From Neocallimastix lanati (nom. inval.) (taxonomy: Eukaryota; Neocallimastigomycota; Neocallimastigomycetes; Neocallimastigales; Neocallimastigaceae), in contig JACVTC010000105.1 in assembly GCA_016946835.1 (NCBI GenBank), positions 165,001 to 229,000 on the forward strand: a stretch of DNA of 64,000 nt. The letters are read 5' to 3'. A model generated the notes under the pieces. It worked only from the letters and a program-made list of their open reading frames with translations, had not been told where the DNA came from and did no database searches. This document shows positions 39,417 through 54,147 of the stretch, piece by piece (within the stretch, counting starts at the first letter, position 1; each line of letters starts with the position of its first letter). Both the position numbers and the translations under genes were made by a program.

Positions 39417-39870
39417 ATTTTTTAATATTCTTACAAAATTTAATAGTATTAATATTTGTTGTAAGTACCTTCATTTATTTACTAATTATACCTTAAATCA
39501 ATATCTAATATATACTATAATGAAAAACTATAAAAAATACTCTAAATTTACAGCTTCATGATAATAGAGTCTACAATGTTAAATATTTTATATATAATAT
39601 TTATCAATAATAAATGTACTTGATAATTATGAGAAATACGATATTTATATTAATGGAAGAAAATGTTATAATATTCATTTTAATGATGATATTGTTATAA
39701 TAAAATTGTACTTTATTAATTGTGAAAATAAATCAATAAATCCTAAATCAAAGCACATAGACTTGAAATAAAATAGAGAACAAGTTTAAGAAAATAAAAA
39801 TAAATTAAATTTATTTAAATCAAAATATATCTTAGCCAGTAATTTTACTAAATATTTATATATATATTAT
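35690..39870 (+). mobile_element. Ty1/copia retroelement fossil 1
   Basis: Parts appear in copia order on the plus strand: gag (35,740-36,250) with a CX2CX4HX4C zinc knuckle (about 36,316-36,360), a protease-like segment (about 36,650), integrase (HHCC region near 37,075 and core pieces to about 37,600), an Asn-rich linker (37,970-38,640), reverse transcriptase (38,640-39,130) and a C-terminal RNase H remnant (about 39,600-39,870). It is broken in more than ten places and has lost part of the RT-RNase H region. The reading frames remain long enough to suggest moderate age. No LTR pair was identified. Confidence 0.85.
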
Positions 39871-40180
39871 ATTTGAGTTTTTTGAAGTATTATAATAATT
39901 TCATAAATTTTTTTTTTTTTTTTTTTTATTTTTTGGAATATTTTTAGGAATAAAAATCTTATCCAATTATTCTTTAATATATTAAATTTATTTTTTTATC
40001 TCTGTTAATTAGTCTTAAACAAGAAATATATAATTTTTTCTGTACCATTGGAACAATAAAAAAAAAAAAAAAAAAAAAAAGGTAAAATTATATTTAAAAG
40101 AATTTATTTAATAATAATTAATCAATTTATTTATTTTATGTAATTATTGATATTATTTTAGATTTATAATTAATTTATAT
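39870..40180. other. A/T-rich spacer
   Basis: T- and A-runs between the copia relic and the GPCR gene stop; it includes the GPCR 3' UTR. Nothing else. Confidence 0.6.
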
Positions 40181-42495
40181 TTAATTATATATTTCTGGAT
40201 TATTACATATATTGCTACTTGAAAATTGATTATTATGATAACTATATATTTTTTTAATAATGGTATCTTTGGATTCGTTTGAATTCAAAGTATTTTTAAT
40301 TACATTATGATTATCATTCATAGAAGAATTTATTTTATTGTTTGAAGATTTACTTTGATTTTGTGAGTCATTCATTTCATCAATTTTAGTACTTAAAATG
40401 GAAGTTTCATTATTTATAAATTGCTTATTTACATCTTTAATAAATGAGATTTCTTCATTATCTTTCTTTAATAGTGTCATAATAATTCTTGAAAAAAAGA
40501 GAATAATATAATTAAATATGGAAAATATTAGATATAACAATGTGTTTATTATATAGTAATAGATGTAATTAGTAATATTTAAACTTTTTATAATAATTAA
40601 TATAATTAAAAAAAGTATATCAGTATATATAGCTAATACAGTAAATCGAAGATCGTAATAGCTTTTTTTTAAATTCCATTCAATATATATTAATAATAAA
40701 ATTATAAATAAAAGAATAACTTTTAGCATTGTTAATGAAATGATGTCAATATATGTTATGATATTATTTTTTAATTTGCAAATTTCAAAATTTCCCATTA
40801 CTTTTGGAGATATTTGTTTTATGGTATAGAAATTTTGTAATAAAAGAAGTTGTATAATATCAATACTAATAAATAGAAAAAGAAAAATAAATTTGTGATC
40901 GGTAATCCAAATTGTAAATTTATTTTTTTCTGGAAAATTGACAATTAATTTATGAAGTATTGGTATTAAAATTAAAGTAGAACCAATTGTTGGAAACAAT
41001 AAGCTTAATTCACATTTTAACGTATTTCTTGATCCATTTTCTAAAATTCCTGGGCACAATATACATATTATCCCAATTATTGTTAAAAACCAGAAATCAT
41101 TAGATAGAAAATTGAAATAAGATTTATATTTTTTACAATATAACAAGATTACTGATAACAACATAAAGATAATAATACAAAAAAGAGATATATTGGATAT
41201 TAATGCTATGGTTGCATTATCTCCATAAATTGAAATTTTATATATTTTTGTGATATCATCAATTTTTTTAAGGACTTCATAAGCTGTTTTATTCCCGTAT
41301 AAAAATTCATATATATAAATTCGAAAATATTGTGAGTAAGTATCATAATCTATAGAAAAAAAATTTGGTCTTCTAAAGAGTTGAATATTTTTAATTATCT
41401 CACAATCAACACTTTTACAAACTTCTTCATCATCATATAAACTCCTTATACCACTATTAATACCATAATTCATTATGAGATCTTTTTGAACTTTTTTAGA
41501 AGTTAAAAATTCATAAGTTTTAATAATTGAATCCCTTTTTTTTACTTCCGAAAATTTATTTATTCCAATATTATATCCTCCAATAGACGAACCAGAAATA
41601 CCTTTCTTATATCCTGGAATTAATGATTTTATATATTTTGGACTCTCACTAACTGAAAATTTGTAAAATAAAAATTTTCCATCCATTGAATATTGTAATG
41701 TAGTTAACATATCTGATTTAAACATCCATTCTATAATTAACAATTATAATAGATTAATTAAAATAAATATTTAAATTAAATTAAATTAAATTTTATGCAT
41801 ATATTTTTTTTTGTTTTTGTTTTTTTAATTTTATTATTTTCTACCCTTTCAATTTAAATAATTATAATAAATAATTTATAGTATAAATTATTTGTTATAT
41901 GTATAATAATTGGATTTATTACTACTGATATATATATATACTATACCTGAAGAAATTTCATTCTTCAATTTTTTTAAAGTTTCTAATGCATTAATAACAT
42001 TTTGACTTTTAATTTCAGGAAATGTTGAATTTATGGTTTCTCTATAAGAATATATATATTCAAAAAGAGATACTGATCCTAATTCTTTATCTAATTTAGT
42101 ATTACAAAATAAATTTTATATTAATTGGCATATTTTATTAATTTGAAATAATTTTAATTTTTATTAAAAAACACTATATAAAAAAAAAAATAAAAAATAA
42201 GAGTTTATAATACTATATCAGATTTATATCAATAATAAAAATAAAACTAATATTAATAATTTATGAAATACTAACAACTAAATAACCCATTGTAGCCTAT
42301 TATATCTGTATTATTCAGTTTTTTTTCTTTCTCTAATATATAGATTGCTGTTTCTAATAGTTCATTCCATGTTGTAGGAATGCTTTTTTCATACTTATTT
42401 AAAAGATCCTTATTAGAAAATAAAAAATTAAGATCTAAAATAATTGGCTATATAAGGAATATATAAAATTTTATAATTTTATTAATAATTTAATA

Positions 42496-42534
<39 letters not shown>

Positions 42535-43307
42535 CTTGTACATTAAATAAATTTAACTATAAAAATATATAATATTATTTTATAAAATTTATTGTCATTA
42601 TCATCATCATAACTATTATTATTATTATGATGTTTTATTATGATGTCTTATTAATAATTTTAATATTCATTACAATTATTTTAATAATTTTATATTTATT
42701 ATTATTATAAATTTTATTATTTTTTTTAATTATATATAAAATAAATAAAAAAATTTATAATAATTACAAGTCCAACAATCTCATCATTATATAAGCTAAT
42801 AGTAGATAATATTTGAGAATTATACATTTCAATATGATCTTTCTGAAGATATTTATTTAAATCCAAAAAATATGACCCTAATTTCGGTGTATAAACAACA
42901 TCGTATATAATTAAATCATATTTTTTACTTTCTTTGTTTAATAATGTTTCCAACGTAAGTTCGTAATCTTTAGTTATAAAAGTTGAATTTTGATTGGAAA
43001 AAAGAACTAAATTCATTGTAATGTTTAAATTATTTTTTTTGGAATAATTATTAAATTCATTAACCATGTGTCTATAAATAGTTCCTCTTTTATATAATCC
43101 ATATGCAATAGTATTAATTGTAATTGCCCAAACATCTATAAATAATTTATATATATTTAAGATATTTTTATCTCGTATTAAAATATGTAATAAAAATGAA
43201 ATAATATATGACTATAAGAATATATAACAATTTAAAATATTTTAAAATATACTTTTATAAATATATATATTAAGAAGACCATGAAATAATAGTTTTAGTA
43301 ATATCAT
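40181..43307 (-). CDS. Class C GPCR with bacterial-type sugar-binding ectodomain (copy A)
   Basis: Exons on the minus strand: 43307-43253, 43135-42768, 42447-42276, 42090-41947 and 41730-40181; 762 aa. Exon 1 is a signal peptide (MILLKLLFHGLLNIYIYK). Residues about 19-410 form a solute-binding-protein domain: IYDVVYTPKLG, then PTTWNELLETA and the SIGGYNIGINK block, as in bacterial family 1 sugar-binding proteins. There is no Cys-rich domain before the membrane. Seven hydrophobic segments follow (7tm_3), with the conserved TM3-edge Cys in LKCELSLLF and an extracellular partner in FEICKLKNN. A Ser/Asn-rich cytoplasmic tail ends the protein. Likely role: plasma-membrane sensing of a sugar or oligosaccharide and G-protein signalling. 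All five exon lengths match those of the divergent copy at 46.3-49.8 kb, except for the last exon's tail. The exon 3 donor is GTTAGT; the other three introns start GTA. The first exon is the least certain part. Confidence 0.87.
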
Positions 43308-43340
43308 TTTTTTTATTATACTTCATTTCATTTTATATTA

Positions 43341-43384
<44 letters not shown>

Positions 43385-44050
43385 TATAAATATATATATA
43401 GATAGATTAAATTTATTATAAATATTAATCATTAATACGAAATACTATATAAACTATTTTTATTTTAATATATTTTATAATTTATATTAATAACCACAAT
43501 AATAAATGGGTCAATCGAAAATATAAAATTTCCGATTTTGAATTTTATTTAAATTTTTTTAATTCTTAAAGTATATAAAAAAGAAGATATGAAATACTAT
43601 TATAATAAATAAATCCAAAAAAAAAAAAAAAAAAAAAAAAAAAGGAAACTTAAATTATATTAAACCAAATTAACCATAAAACTATAAATATTTTAATGTA
43701 TATAATATATAATATTAATTTTTTTTTGTTTTTTTAATATAGAATAAAAAATTAAAAGTGTAATTCTTTTTTAAAAAACTTTATTTGATAAAATTTTTTG
43801 AAAGAATAAGATAATAATTAAATTAAAAATGAATTTTTCCAAAACTTTAAAAATAAAAATTTATATTAAAAAATTCATTTATTCATAAGTATCTTTAGTG
43901 TAGTAATAACTATATTATTTTTTAAAAAAAAAAAATTCATATATTAAATTTGGTAATTATATTAATATTATCATTAATTTTATTTTTTTTTTTCTTTTTA
44001 ATATCATTGAAGGTCTCGCTTTTATTTTAATAATTATTCATTTCTATGAA
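43308..44050. other. Spacer upstream of GPCR copy A
   Basis: A/T-only with an ATT array (about 43,344-43,382) and a 24-base A-run near 43,620. It contains the copy A promoter, not resolvable. Confidence 0.5.
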
Positions 44051-44288
44051 ATTTTTATTTAAAATGAATTATTCATTACTACTAAATTGCTTATTAATAT
44101 TTTTAATATGTAACTTTTCATCATTATCTTTTTTTTTTTTTTTAATAATACTATAAAAAATCTTGAAAAAATAGAAAAAAATATAATTAAATATTGAAAA
44201 TATTAAAAAAATAAATAAAAAGGATTTTTTATTATATAGGAATTAATGTAATTATAATCATTATATTTTTTTGTAATGATTAACATTA

Positions 44289-44300
<12 letters not shown>
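44050..44300 (-). pseudogene. Relic of a GPCR C-terminal region
   Basis: Nucleotide similarity to copy A positions about 40,420-40,640 (end of TM7 and start of the tail): shared AAATTGCTTATT, TTCATCATTATCTTT, AATTCTTGAAAAAA-like and AATATAATTAAATAT blocks. Copies of T-runs are longer than in the intact gene and frame is lost. Same strand as copy A. It is probably the 3' end of the gene whose signal-peptide exon survives at 44,708-44,759. Confidence 0.5.
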
Positions 44301-44326
<26 letters not shown>

Positions 44327-44707
44327 ATATCTATGATAAATCTTTGAAAAACTTATCTCATTGTGTCTTTATAAAGTCTTGAATTGTACTTGTGATATTA
44401 ATGATTGAAGTGTGTCATTGTCAACATGTTGCTGATATTTCTCACAATTTATAATTATTATTATTTTCTTTTAATAAATAAACAAAGTAATAAATATTGA
44501 AATACTTAAAATTGATTATCATATGATAAGAATAAAAAAATGTAAAATATAATTTTGATAAACCTAGGTTTAATAAATCAAAAATAAAAATCATATATAA
44601 CAATAATTATAATTATAATAACAATAATAATAATAATAATAGATAATTGATAATATGAAATTTTAAATAAAAATAAATTTTTTTAAAAAAAAATACATAA
44701 TATATAC

Positions 44708-44759
44708 CTATTAATGTAGTAGACACAATAAAAAATAAATAAAAAATAAATATCTTCAT
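44708..44759 (-). pseudogene. Orphan signal-peptide exon of a GPCR-type gene
   Basis: ATG at 44,759 followed by 17 codons (MKIFIFYLFFIVSTTLI) plus one base, then a GTATAT donor. The length and phase (52 nt, phase 1) parallel exon 1 of the two intact GPCR genes (55 nt, phase 1). No ligand-binding exons lie downstream; only the C-terminal relic at 44,050-44,300 follows. Either a deletion relic or a coincidental ORF. Confidence 0.4.
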
Positions 44760-44884
44760 GTAAAAATAAATATATTAATAAAAATAAAAAGAAGTATAAA
44801 TGTATATATAATCATTTTATGTACAATAAATAGAATAGAATATTTTCTATCATATCTTTATTAAAAATTATCTATTATTTTAAA

Positions 44885-44928
44885 GCAAATGGACCCAAAA
44901 GAAATGATGGAAAAGTTTGAAATTTTCG

Positions 44929-44969
<41 letters not shown>

Positions 44970-45475
44970 TGATGTATCTTGATATTATTATTGTTTCAAT
45001 AACAATAATAAAATTTATTATTTTAATTTTAGTTTTAATATTAATATTAAAGTGAATGGAACTTTAAAAGAAACTATTATTGAGTTAACTATATATATCG
45101 ATCTCCTTTTTTTAATCATGATAATTATTATAAATGCATTTAGTAATACTATTTACATCAGAAACTACGTAAAAAAGTCCCTTTTTATATTTAATATTTG
45201 CCTTATTTTATTATATTATTTTCTATTTTTCAAGAGTTATTATGGTTTTATGGTATTATTAAAAAAGGATATCATTAAAACTTCATTTATTAAAAATATT
45301 AATAAATAATTTATTATTAATGAATCCTCTTTTTTATATAATGACTTCTCCAAAATGAGTCATTCTCAAACCAAAAATAAAATCTACAATGATATTATAG
45401 ATAAAGGAAGTTGTAATTTACATGATAGATATAATATGATTAATGATTCTTATAAAAATAAAAATAAATAATTAA
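44885..45475 (+). pseudogene. Truncated class C GPCR copy, TM5 to tail
   Basis: Plus-strand copy of the last part of the GPCR gene. It begins DPKEMMEKFEIFEF, matching EPKEMEKFEICQL of copy B, continues through the TM5 segment (MYLDIIIVSITIIKFIILI), then TM6-TM7 (45,055-45,300) and a tail with FIKNINK and SSFLYNDFSKMSHS. Where copy B has seven A residues (about 49,155), this copy has a run of 33 (44,934-44,966). A stop after INK and frame shifts make it a pseudogene. No ectodomain exons are present upstream. Confidence 0.75.
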
Positions 45476-45696
45476 ATAATTGAAATATAACTCAAAATAT
45501 TATTTTTATTTCCTTTTAAATCTTTTAATATAAAAATATATATTTTTTCATTAAAATTTACAATTAATCCGATTAAACTAAATTTTTAAAGCATCATTCT
45601 TTTTCTTATAACTTTTAATATTATATAATATATATTATATTATATTAAAATTAAAACTTTATTAATTATTAGAGGATTAATTATTAAAAGACAAAT

Positions 45697-45786
45697 TAAA
45701 ATAAAATAATATGAAATTTAAAAAATATATATATTTAAATAAGTTAGTAAAATTTAAATTTTAATATGGGGAAAACGTCTTTTGTC

Positions 45787-45826
<40 letters not shown>

Positions 45827-46024
45827 AAATTTTAATTCCTTGATAGAATGTCTTTAATTATTAAAATTTAAAATTACCGAATTTTTATTAATTTATTTTT
45901 AAATAAAATAATATGATATTTAAAAAATATATATATTTAAATAAGTTAATAAAAATAAATAAAAATTCGGTAATTTTAAATTTTAATAATTAAATAAAGA
46001 CATTTTATCAAAGAATTAAAATTT

Positions 46025-46070
<46 letters not shown>

Positions 46071-46113
46071 GACAAAAGACGTTTCCCCCATATTAAAATT
46101 TTAATTTTACTAA
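45697..46113. repeat. Large foldback palindrome with internal direct repeat
   Basis: Left arm (about 45,744-45,892) and right arm (about 45,951-46,113) are near-perfect reverse complements over roughly 150 bp. Each carries the tract ATATGGGGAAAACGTCTTTTGTCTAT (interrupted once by an extra base), a homopolymer of about 40 A or T, and AAAATTTAAAATTACCGAATTTTTAT. The 54-bp loop (45,898-45,951) is a direct repeat of the 54 bp just outside the left arm (45,697-45,750), with about three mismatches. No coding capacity; no target-site duplication could be assigned with confidence in this A/T context. Confidence 0.85.
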
Positions 46114-46262
46114 ATTTTATTAAAGTAATATAGATATAATTATAATCAATTAATATATTTTAGTAAATATAAATTTTATTTAGAAAGATATTATTAAAAA
46201 ATTTTTAAACTTATGATTTATATGTTCTAAAGAAATAATAAAAAAGAATAATTTATTAAAGG

Positions 46263-46298
<36 letters not shown>

Positions 46299-46348
46299 AT
46301 ATATATATATTTATTAATAAGTTATGATAAAAAAGTTAAAAAAAAAAA
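46114..46348. other. Presumed promoter region of GPCR copy B
   Basis: A/T-rich, with a 32-base A-run at about 46,262-46,293. It separates the palindrome from the start codon of copy B. No motif recognised. Confidence 0.4.
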
Positions 46349-49781
<3,433 letters not shown>

Positions 49782-50028
49782 ATATATACCAAATATTTAT
49801 GAATTAAATAAATTAAACAAATGAATAAATAAATAAGTAAATAATTAAAAAATAAATTAAATATAACTAAATAAATCACTAGAAATATTAATGTTTATTT
49901 TTATTTTACTAAAAGAAATATTAAAAATAAAAGAAATTTTTATAAGAATATCATATTTAAAAAAAGATTTATAAATAAGAATTGAGTAAAAAAATAAAAA
50001 AAATAAAAAAATAAAAAAATAAAAAATA

Positions 50029-50078
<50 letters not shown>

Positions 50079-50090
50079 TTACAACAGTTT
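49782..50090. other. 3' flank of GPCR copy B
   Basis: A/T-only with an AAT array at about 50,030-50,075. Nothing else seen. Confidence 0.6.
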
Positions 50091-50495
50091 CATAATTAGC
50101 GAAAACCATTATTTTGTTTTTACTACTAGAATAATTAAGACTCTTAATCCGTTAAAAATCAAAATCAGTAATATTACTTAAATTAACACAATTTTTCACC
50201 AATTGATCTATTCACTACATTATTGGCAACGATACTATTATTTTCACTAATCATTAATATTGAAAATAGGAATATCAATTCCTATTTTCACTATCAATAC
50301 TATAACTATTATTAACAATATTATTTATATTGTTATGATTATTATTATACTTTTTAATACTACTACCCATCGGAAACCAATACTTTATTCAAAATACTTA
50401 AAGTTGAGCTTTAGGTAGTCTCTAATTTTTCTCAAATTCATTTTTCTTATGAGCCTTAGCCTTGATTGATTTTCCTGCCATATCTCTCTCTATCA
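50090..50495 (-). pseudogene. Degraded gene: small basic N-terminus and Asn-rich part
   Basis: A less A/T-biased island. On the minus strand an ATG at about 50,483 opens MAGKSIKAKAHKKNEFEKN, a short very basic N-terminus. This is followed, after stops, by RLPKAQL and, in the same region, an Asn/Ser tract (GSSIKKYNNNHNNINNIVNN). The basic start faintly recalls small nucleolar proteins of the MAKS-type (LLPH/YBL028C-like), but this is not more than a resemblance. A 13-bp perfect hairpin (TGAAAATAGGAAT and complement, loop ATCA) lies at 50,261-50,290. Multiple stops exclude function. Confidence 0.3.
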
Positions 50496-50801
50496 CAGTG
50501 AAAGTTCAAATTTATTTTCAAATTTTGAACAAAATATATGTGAAAATATATATATATAATTATAAATAGACAAATAGTCTTGTAAATAATTAGTAAAATC
50601 TACTCATAGTTTATAAACATAAAATAAAATATACATATTTAAAATAAAATAAAATATTTGTAATACAAACATAAATAAAAATATAAAAATTTTATTTGAA
50701 TTATTATCAGTAGTTATAATAAAAATACATATAAAAAAATAATAATAATAAAATAAAATTTTTTTTTTTGAAAATATATTTTTATTTACTTTTTTTTTTT
50801 T

Positions 50802-50856
<55 letters not shown>

Positions 50857-51402
50857 TTTTATTTTATTTTATTTTATTTTATTTTATTTAAATTTATTTA
50901 ATATTGAATAATATTTTAAAATTATTTAAGGCTATTTATACATTATTTATCTTATATATATATATTAATAATTTTAATAATTACTATTAAATTTTTTAAT
51001 ATCTATTTATATTTATTGTTTATTCATTGTTTATTTCTTTATTTTTATTTCTTTGTTTGGTTTACTTATTTCTTATTTAATTTTAAACTATTTCCTTAAT
51101 GTTTTTTTTTTTTTTTGTATTTATTGGTTTGTTTGTTTGTTTGTTTGTTTTTTCTTATTGATTTTTTTTTTTGGCATTTTTATTTATCTTTTTTTTCTTT
51201 TTTTTTTTTAACTTATATATTTTTGTTATTTATATTCTTTAAATTTTTTTTTTTATTAAATTTAATTTTTTTATTAAAAAAAAATCGAATAGAAATTATT
51301 ATTATTCTACTTTATTACATATTTCATAAAAAAATATATATATATATATAAAATAATTATTCTTGAAAAAAAAAGAAATTAATGCAAATCTATTATTTCA
51401 TT
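50496..51402. other. A/T-only spacer
   Basis: Contains TTTA and TTTTA arrays (about 50,801-50,888) and the 3' UTR of the LRR gene on the minus strand. No gene. Confidence 0.6.
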
Positions 51403-53496
51403 CTAATTCTTTTTTTCAGTAGTTTCTGCTTTAGTTTCAGCTTCTGTCTTAGCTTCAGTAGCAACTGGAGCTTCACGACTATTACCATAAGCATATGGAT
51501 TACCATAACCCATTTGTTGTTGTGGATACATATTTGGTTGATATCCATAACCACCATTGTAACCACCATTGTAACCACCATTGTAACCATTGTTGTAGCC
51601 ACCATTATAGCCAGCATTATAACTAGCATTATAACCAGCATTGTAAGAATTGTCATATGAACCATTATAACCACTTGGTGGAGCTGATGGATACATGCCA
51701 CTACCACTGCCACTACCATTGTAACCATAAGAATTGTTGTTATTATTATTGGTAGTATTGTTTACATTAGTGGTTGTATTTGGAGTAGTATTAGCATTAG
51801 TAATATCTTGAGATTCATTGTTGGCAGCAGCAGCAGCAGCAGCTAATTGGTTGTATGGATTAGTAGGATCCACTTCAATGGTAGTTGGTTTGTTAACTGG
51901 TGGTTTTGAAGGAGTAGTGGTGGTAGTAGTAGTTGTCGTGACAGGAGTAGTAGCACTAGCATAGGCATTATAGTTTTGTGGTTTATGAGTTGGTTTTTGA
52001 GCTGCTTGTGGATCACCTCTACAACAGCAGCAAAAAATAATAATAAGAATAATAATAAACATAAAGAAACCACCACCACCAACAGCTTCAGTAGTACCAA
52101 AACCACCATTATCGTAGTTATAACCATAATTATCATAACCATTACTGTAACCATTACTGTAACCATTAGTATAACCATAATTATCATATCCATTACTGTA
52201 ACCGTAATAGTAATCATCGTAACCTATTCCTCTACTAGTTGAAGCACCTTCAAAAGTATCACTCTTTGGATTTGGATTACCATTAATAGCATTTGTATTC
52301 TTAACATCATTAATAGTACAATTCTTTGGAGCAGTATTACATTGAGCATTAGGCAAATTACATAAACCAGTATTCTTGTATGTACAAGTTTTAACATTAT
52401 TTAAAAGTGGAACATAACCCTTTAAACCGTTATTTCCTTCTAAATTACTATATAAATTTATTATTATTGTTATTATTATTATTATATTATTATTATTATT
52501 ATCATTTGTCTTTGTTATTTATTCTTTTTTTTTTTTTTTTTTGAACATATTTCTATTTTTTTTTTTATTTGTATATTTTATTAATAGTAAATACTTACAA
52601 GTTTTCAAGGCTTTGTAAGTCCTTACAAACATATGGAATAGCACCAGTTAATTGATTACCACTTAAATTTCTGTATTGTTATTGTAAAATTACAATTATA
52701 ATAATAATAATAATAATTTATGAATTTTATTTTATTAAATACATATATAATTTTTTTAATATTGATAAAATAAAACATATAGATTAATAAATTCATAATT
52801 TAAAAGCTTACAATGTCTTTAATTTTGTTAATTTACATAAAGATTTTGGGAATTCGCCAGTTAATTTGTTATTAGAAAAATCTCTGTTTTATTTTATGAA
52901 ATTTATATATTATTTATAATATTTTTTATATTATATATTAGTATAAAAAAAAAAAAAGGTTCAATTTATAATAATAAAAAATATATATATATTAATATAT
53001 AAATTAATAAAAAATTTTAAATAAAATTAAATTTACAATGAAGTTAAATATTTTAAACTTGAAAGGCCATCAGAAACCTTAGTAAAATTAGCTTGCTTGC
53101 TGTTAATAGAATTTAATTTACTATATAAAAACAATAAATGAAAAAAGAAATACAAATAAAAAAAAAAGTTTTGATTATTATTAGTTTATTTGTAATTTTT
53201 TCTTTATTCTTTACCTTTTTAAATTTCACTAGATTACCATATATATATATATTTTATATTGTTTTTATTTAATATATAATACTATCAAATATTTACATTT
53301 CAGTAATGTGTTTACTACTATCACAAGTTATACCATTAAAACTACAACAATCACTAGCAGTAAAGGCTTTATTAAAATCATCACCAAAGTTTTTAGCGGC
53401 ACTACTGAAAGTAGAGCAATCATCAGCCATTGCCTTATTGCTTAAGATTAATAAGGAGGCGACAGCTAATAATAAATTCTTTTTTAATAAAGTCAT
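51403..53496 (-). CDS. Plant-type LRR single-pass membrane protein with Gly/Tyr/Asn repeats on both sides
   Basis: Exons 53496-53297, 53120-53037, 52883-52812, 52670-52599 and 52447-51403; 490 aa, stop TAG. All four introns are GTAA...AG in phase 2; exons 3 and 4 are exactly one 72-nt repeat each. Parts: signal peptide (MTLLKKNLLLAVASLLILS); N-cap with CCSFNGITCD; repeats LKYLTSLDFSNNKLTGEFP, LNLSGNQLTGAIP and FNLEGNNGLKGYVP; Cys C-cap (CTYKNTGLCNLPNAQC); extracellular Tyr/Gly/Asn stretch; one membrane span at about 264-285 ending in four Cys, likely palmitoylation sites; and a 200-residue cytoplasmic tail with poly-Thr, poly-Ala, poly-Asn and GYNGGYN repeats, ending in an acidic/Lys-rich segment. 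No kinase domain. It is the paralogue of the 18.6-kb gene, which replaced the span with a GPI-like tail. Likely a cell-surface adhesion or recognition protein; codon choice suggests good expression. Confidence 0.92.
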
Positions 53497-54113
53497 TATA
53501 ATATAAATCTTAATTTAAAGAATAGTTTTTTTTTAAAAAAATAATTTTATGTTAATTGTTTTTTTTTTTTTGTATTAATTTATTTCTTTTTTAAAATAAT
53601 AATAATATTTTTTCAATAAATTAACACTTTAAAGAAGAAAAATTTTAATTAAATAAAAATATTCTATATTTCTATATAATTTATTATTTCTTTCTTTTTT
53701 TTTCTCCTTTTTTAAAAAATAAATATTTTATGTGAACTTTGACTTATTTTTTAAAAAAAAAAAATTTTAAAAAAAAATATTTTAAAATTATAAATTATCT
53801 TTTATCATTATTTAATCTTATTTAATAATAATATTACCAATTAATATAAGCATATAAGCATATCTTTAATAATAAATAAATAAATAATAATTAATTAAAT
53901 AAATAGTTATATAAATAATTCAATAATTATATAAATAATTAATAAATAATTAAATAAATAATTAAATAATTATATAAATAAATAAATATTTAATATTTAA
54001 GTAATAAAGAAATAAATAATAAGTAATTTTTTTAAGATTATTAGTTTACTATTGTTGAAATTTATAATAATCGAATATATAAAATTTTTAGAAATATTTA
54101 ACACTATATAAAA

Positions 54114-54147
<34 letters not shown>

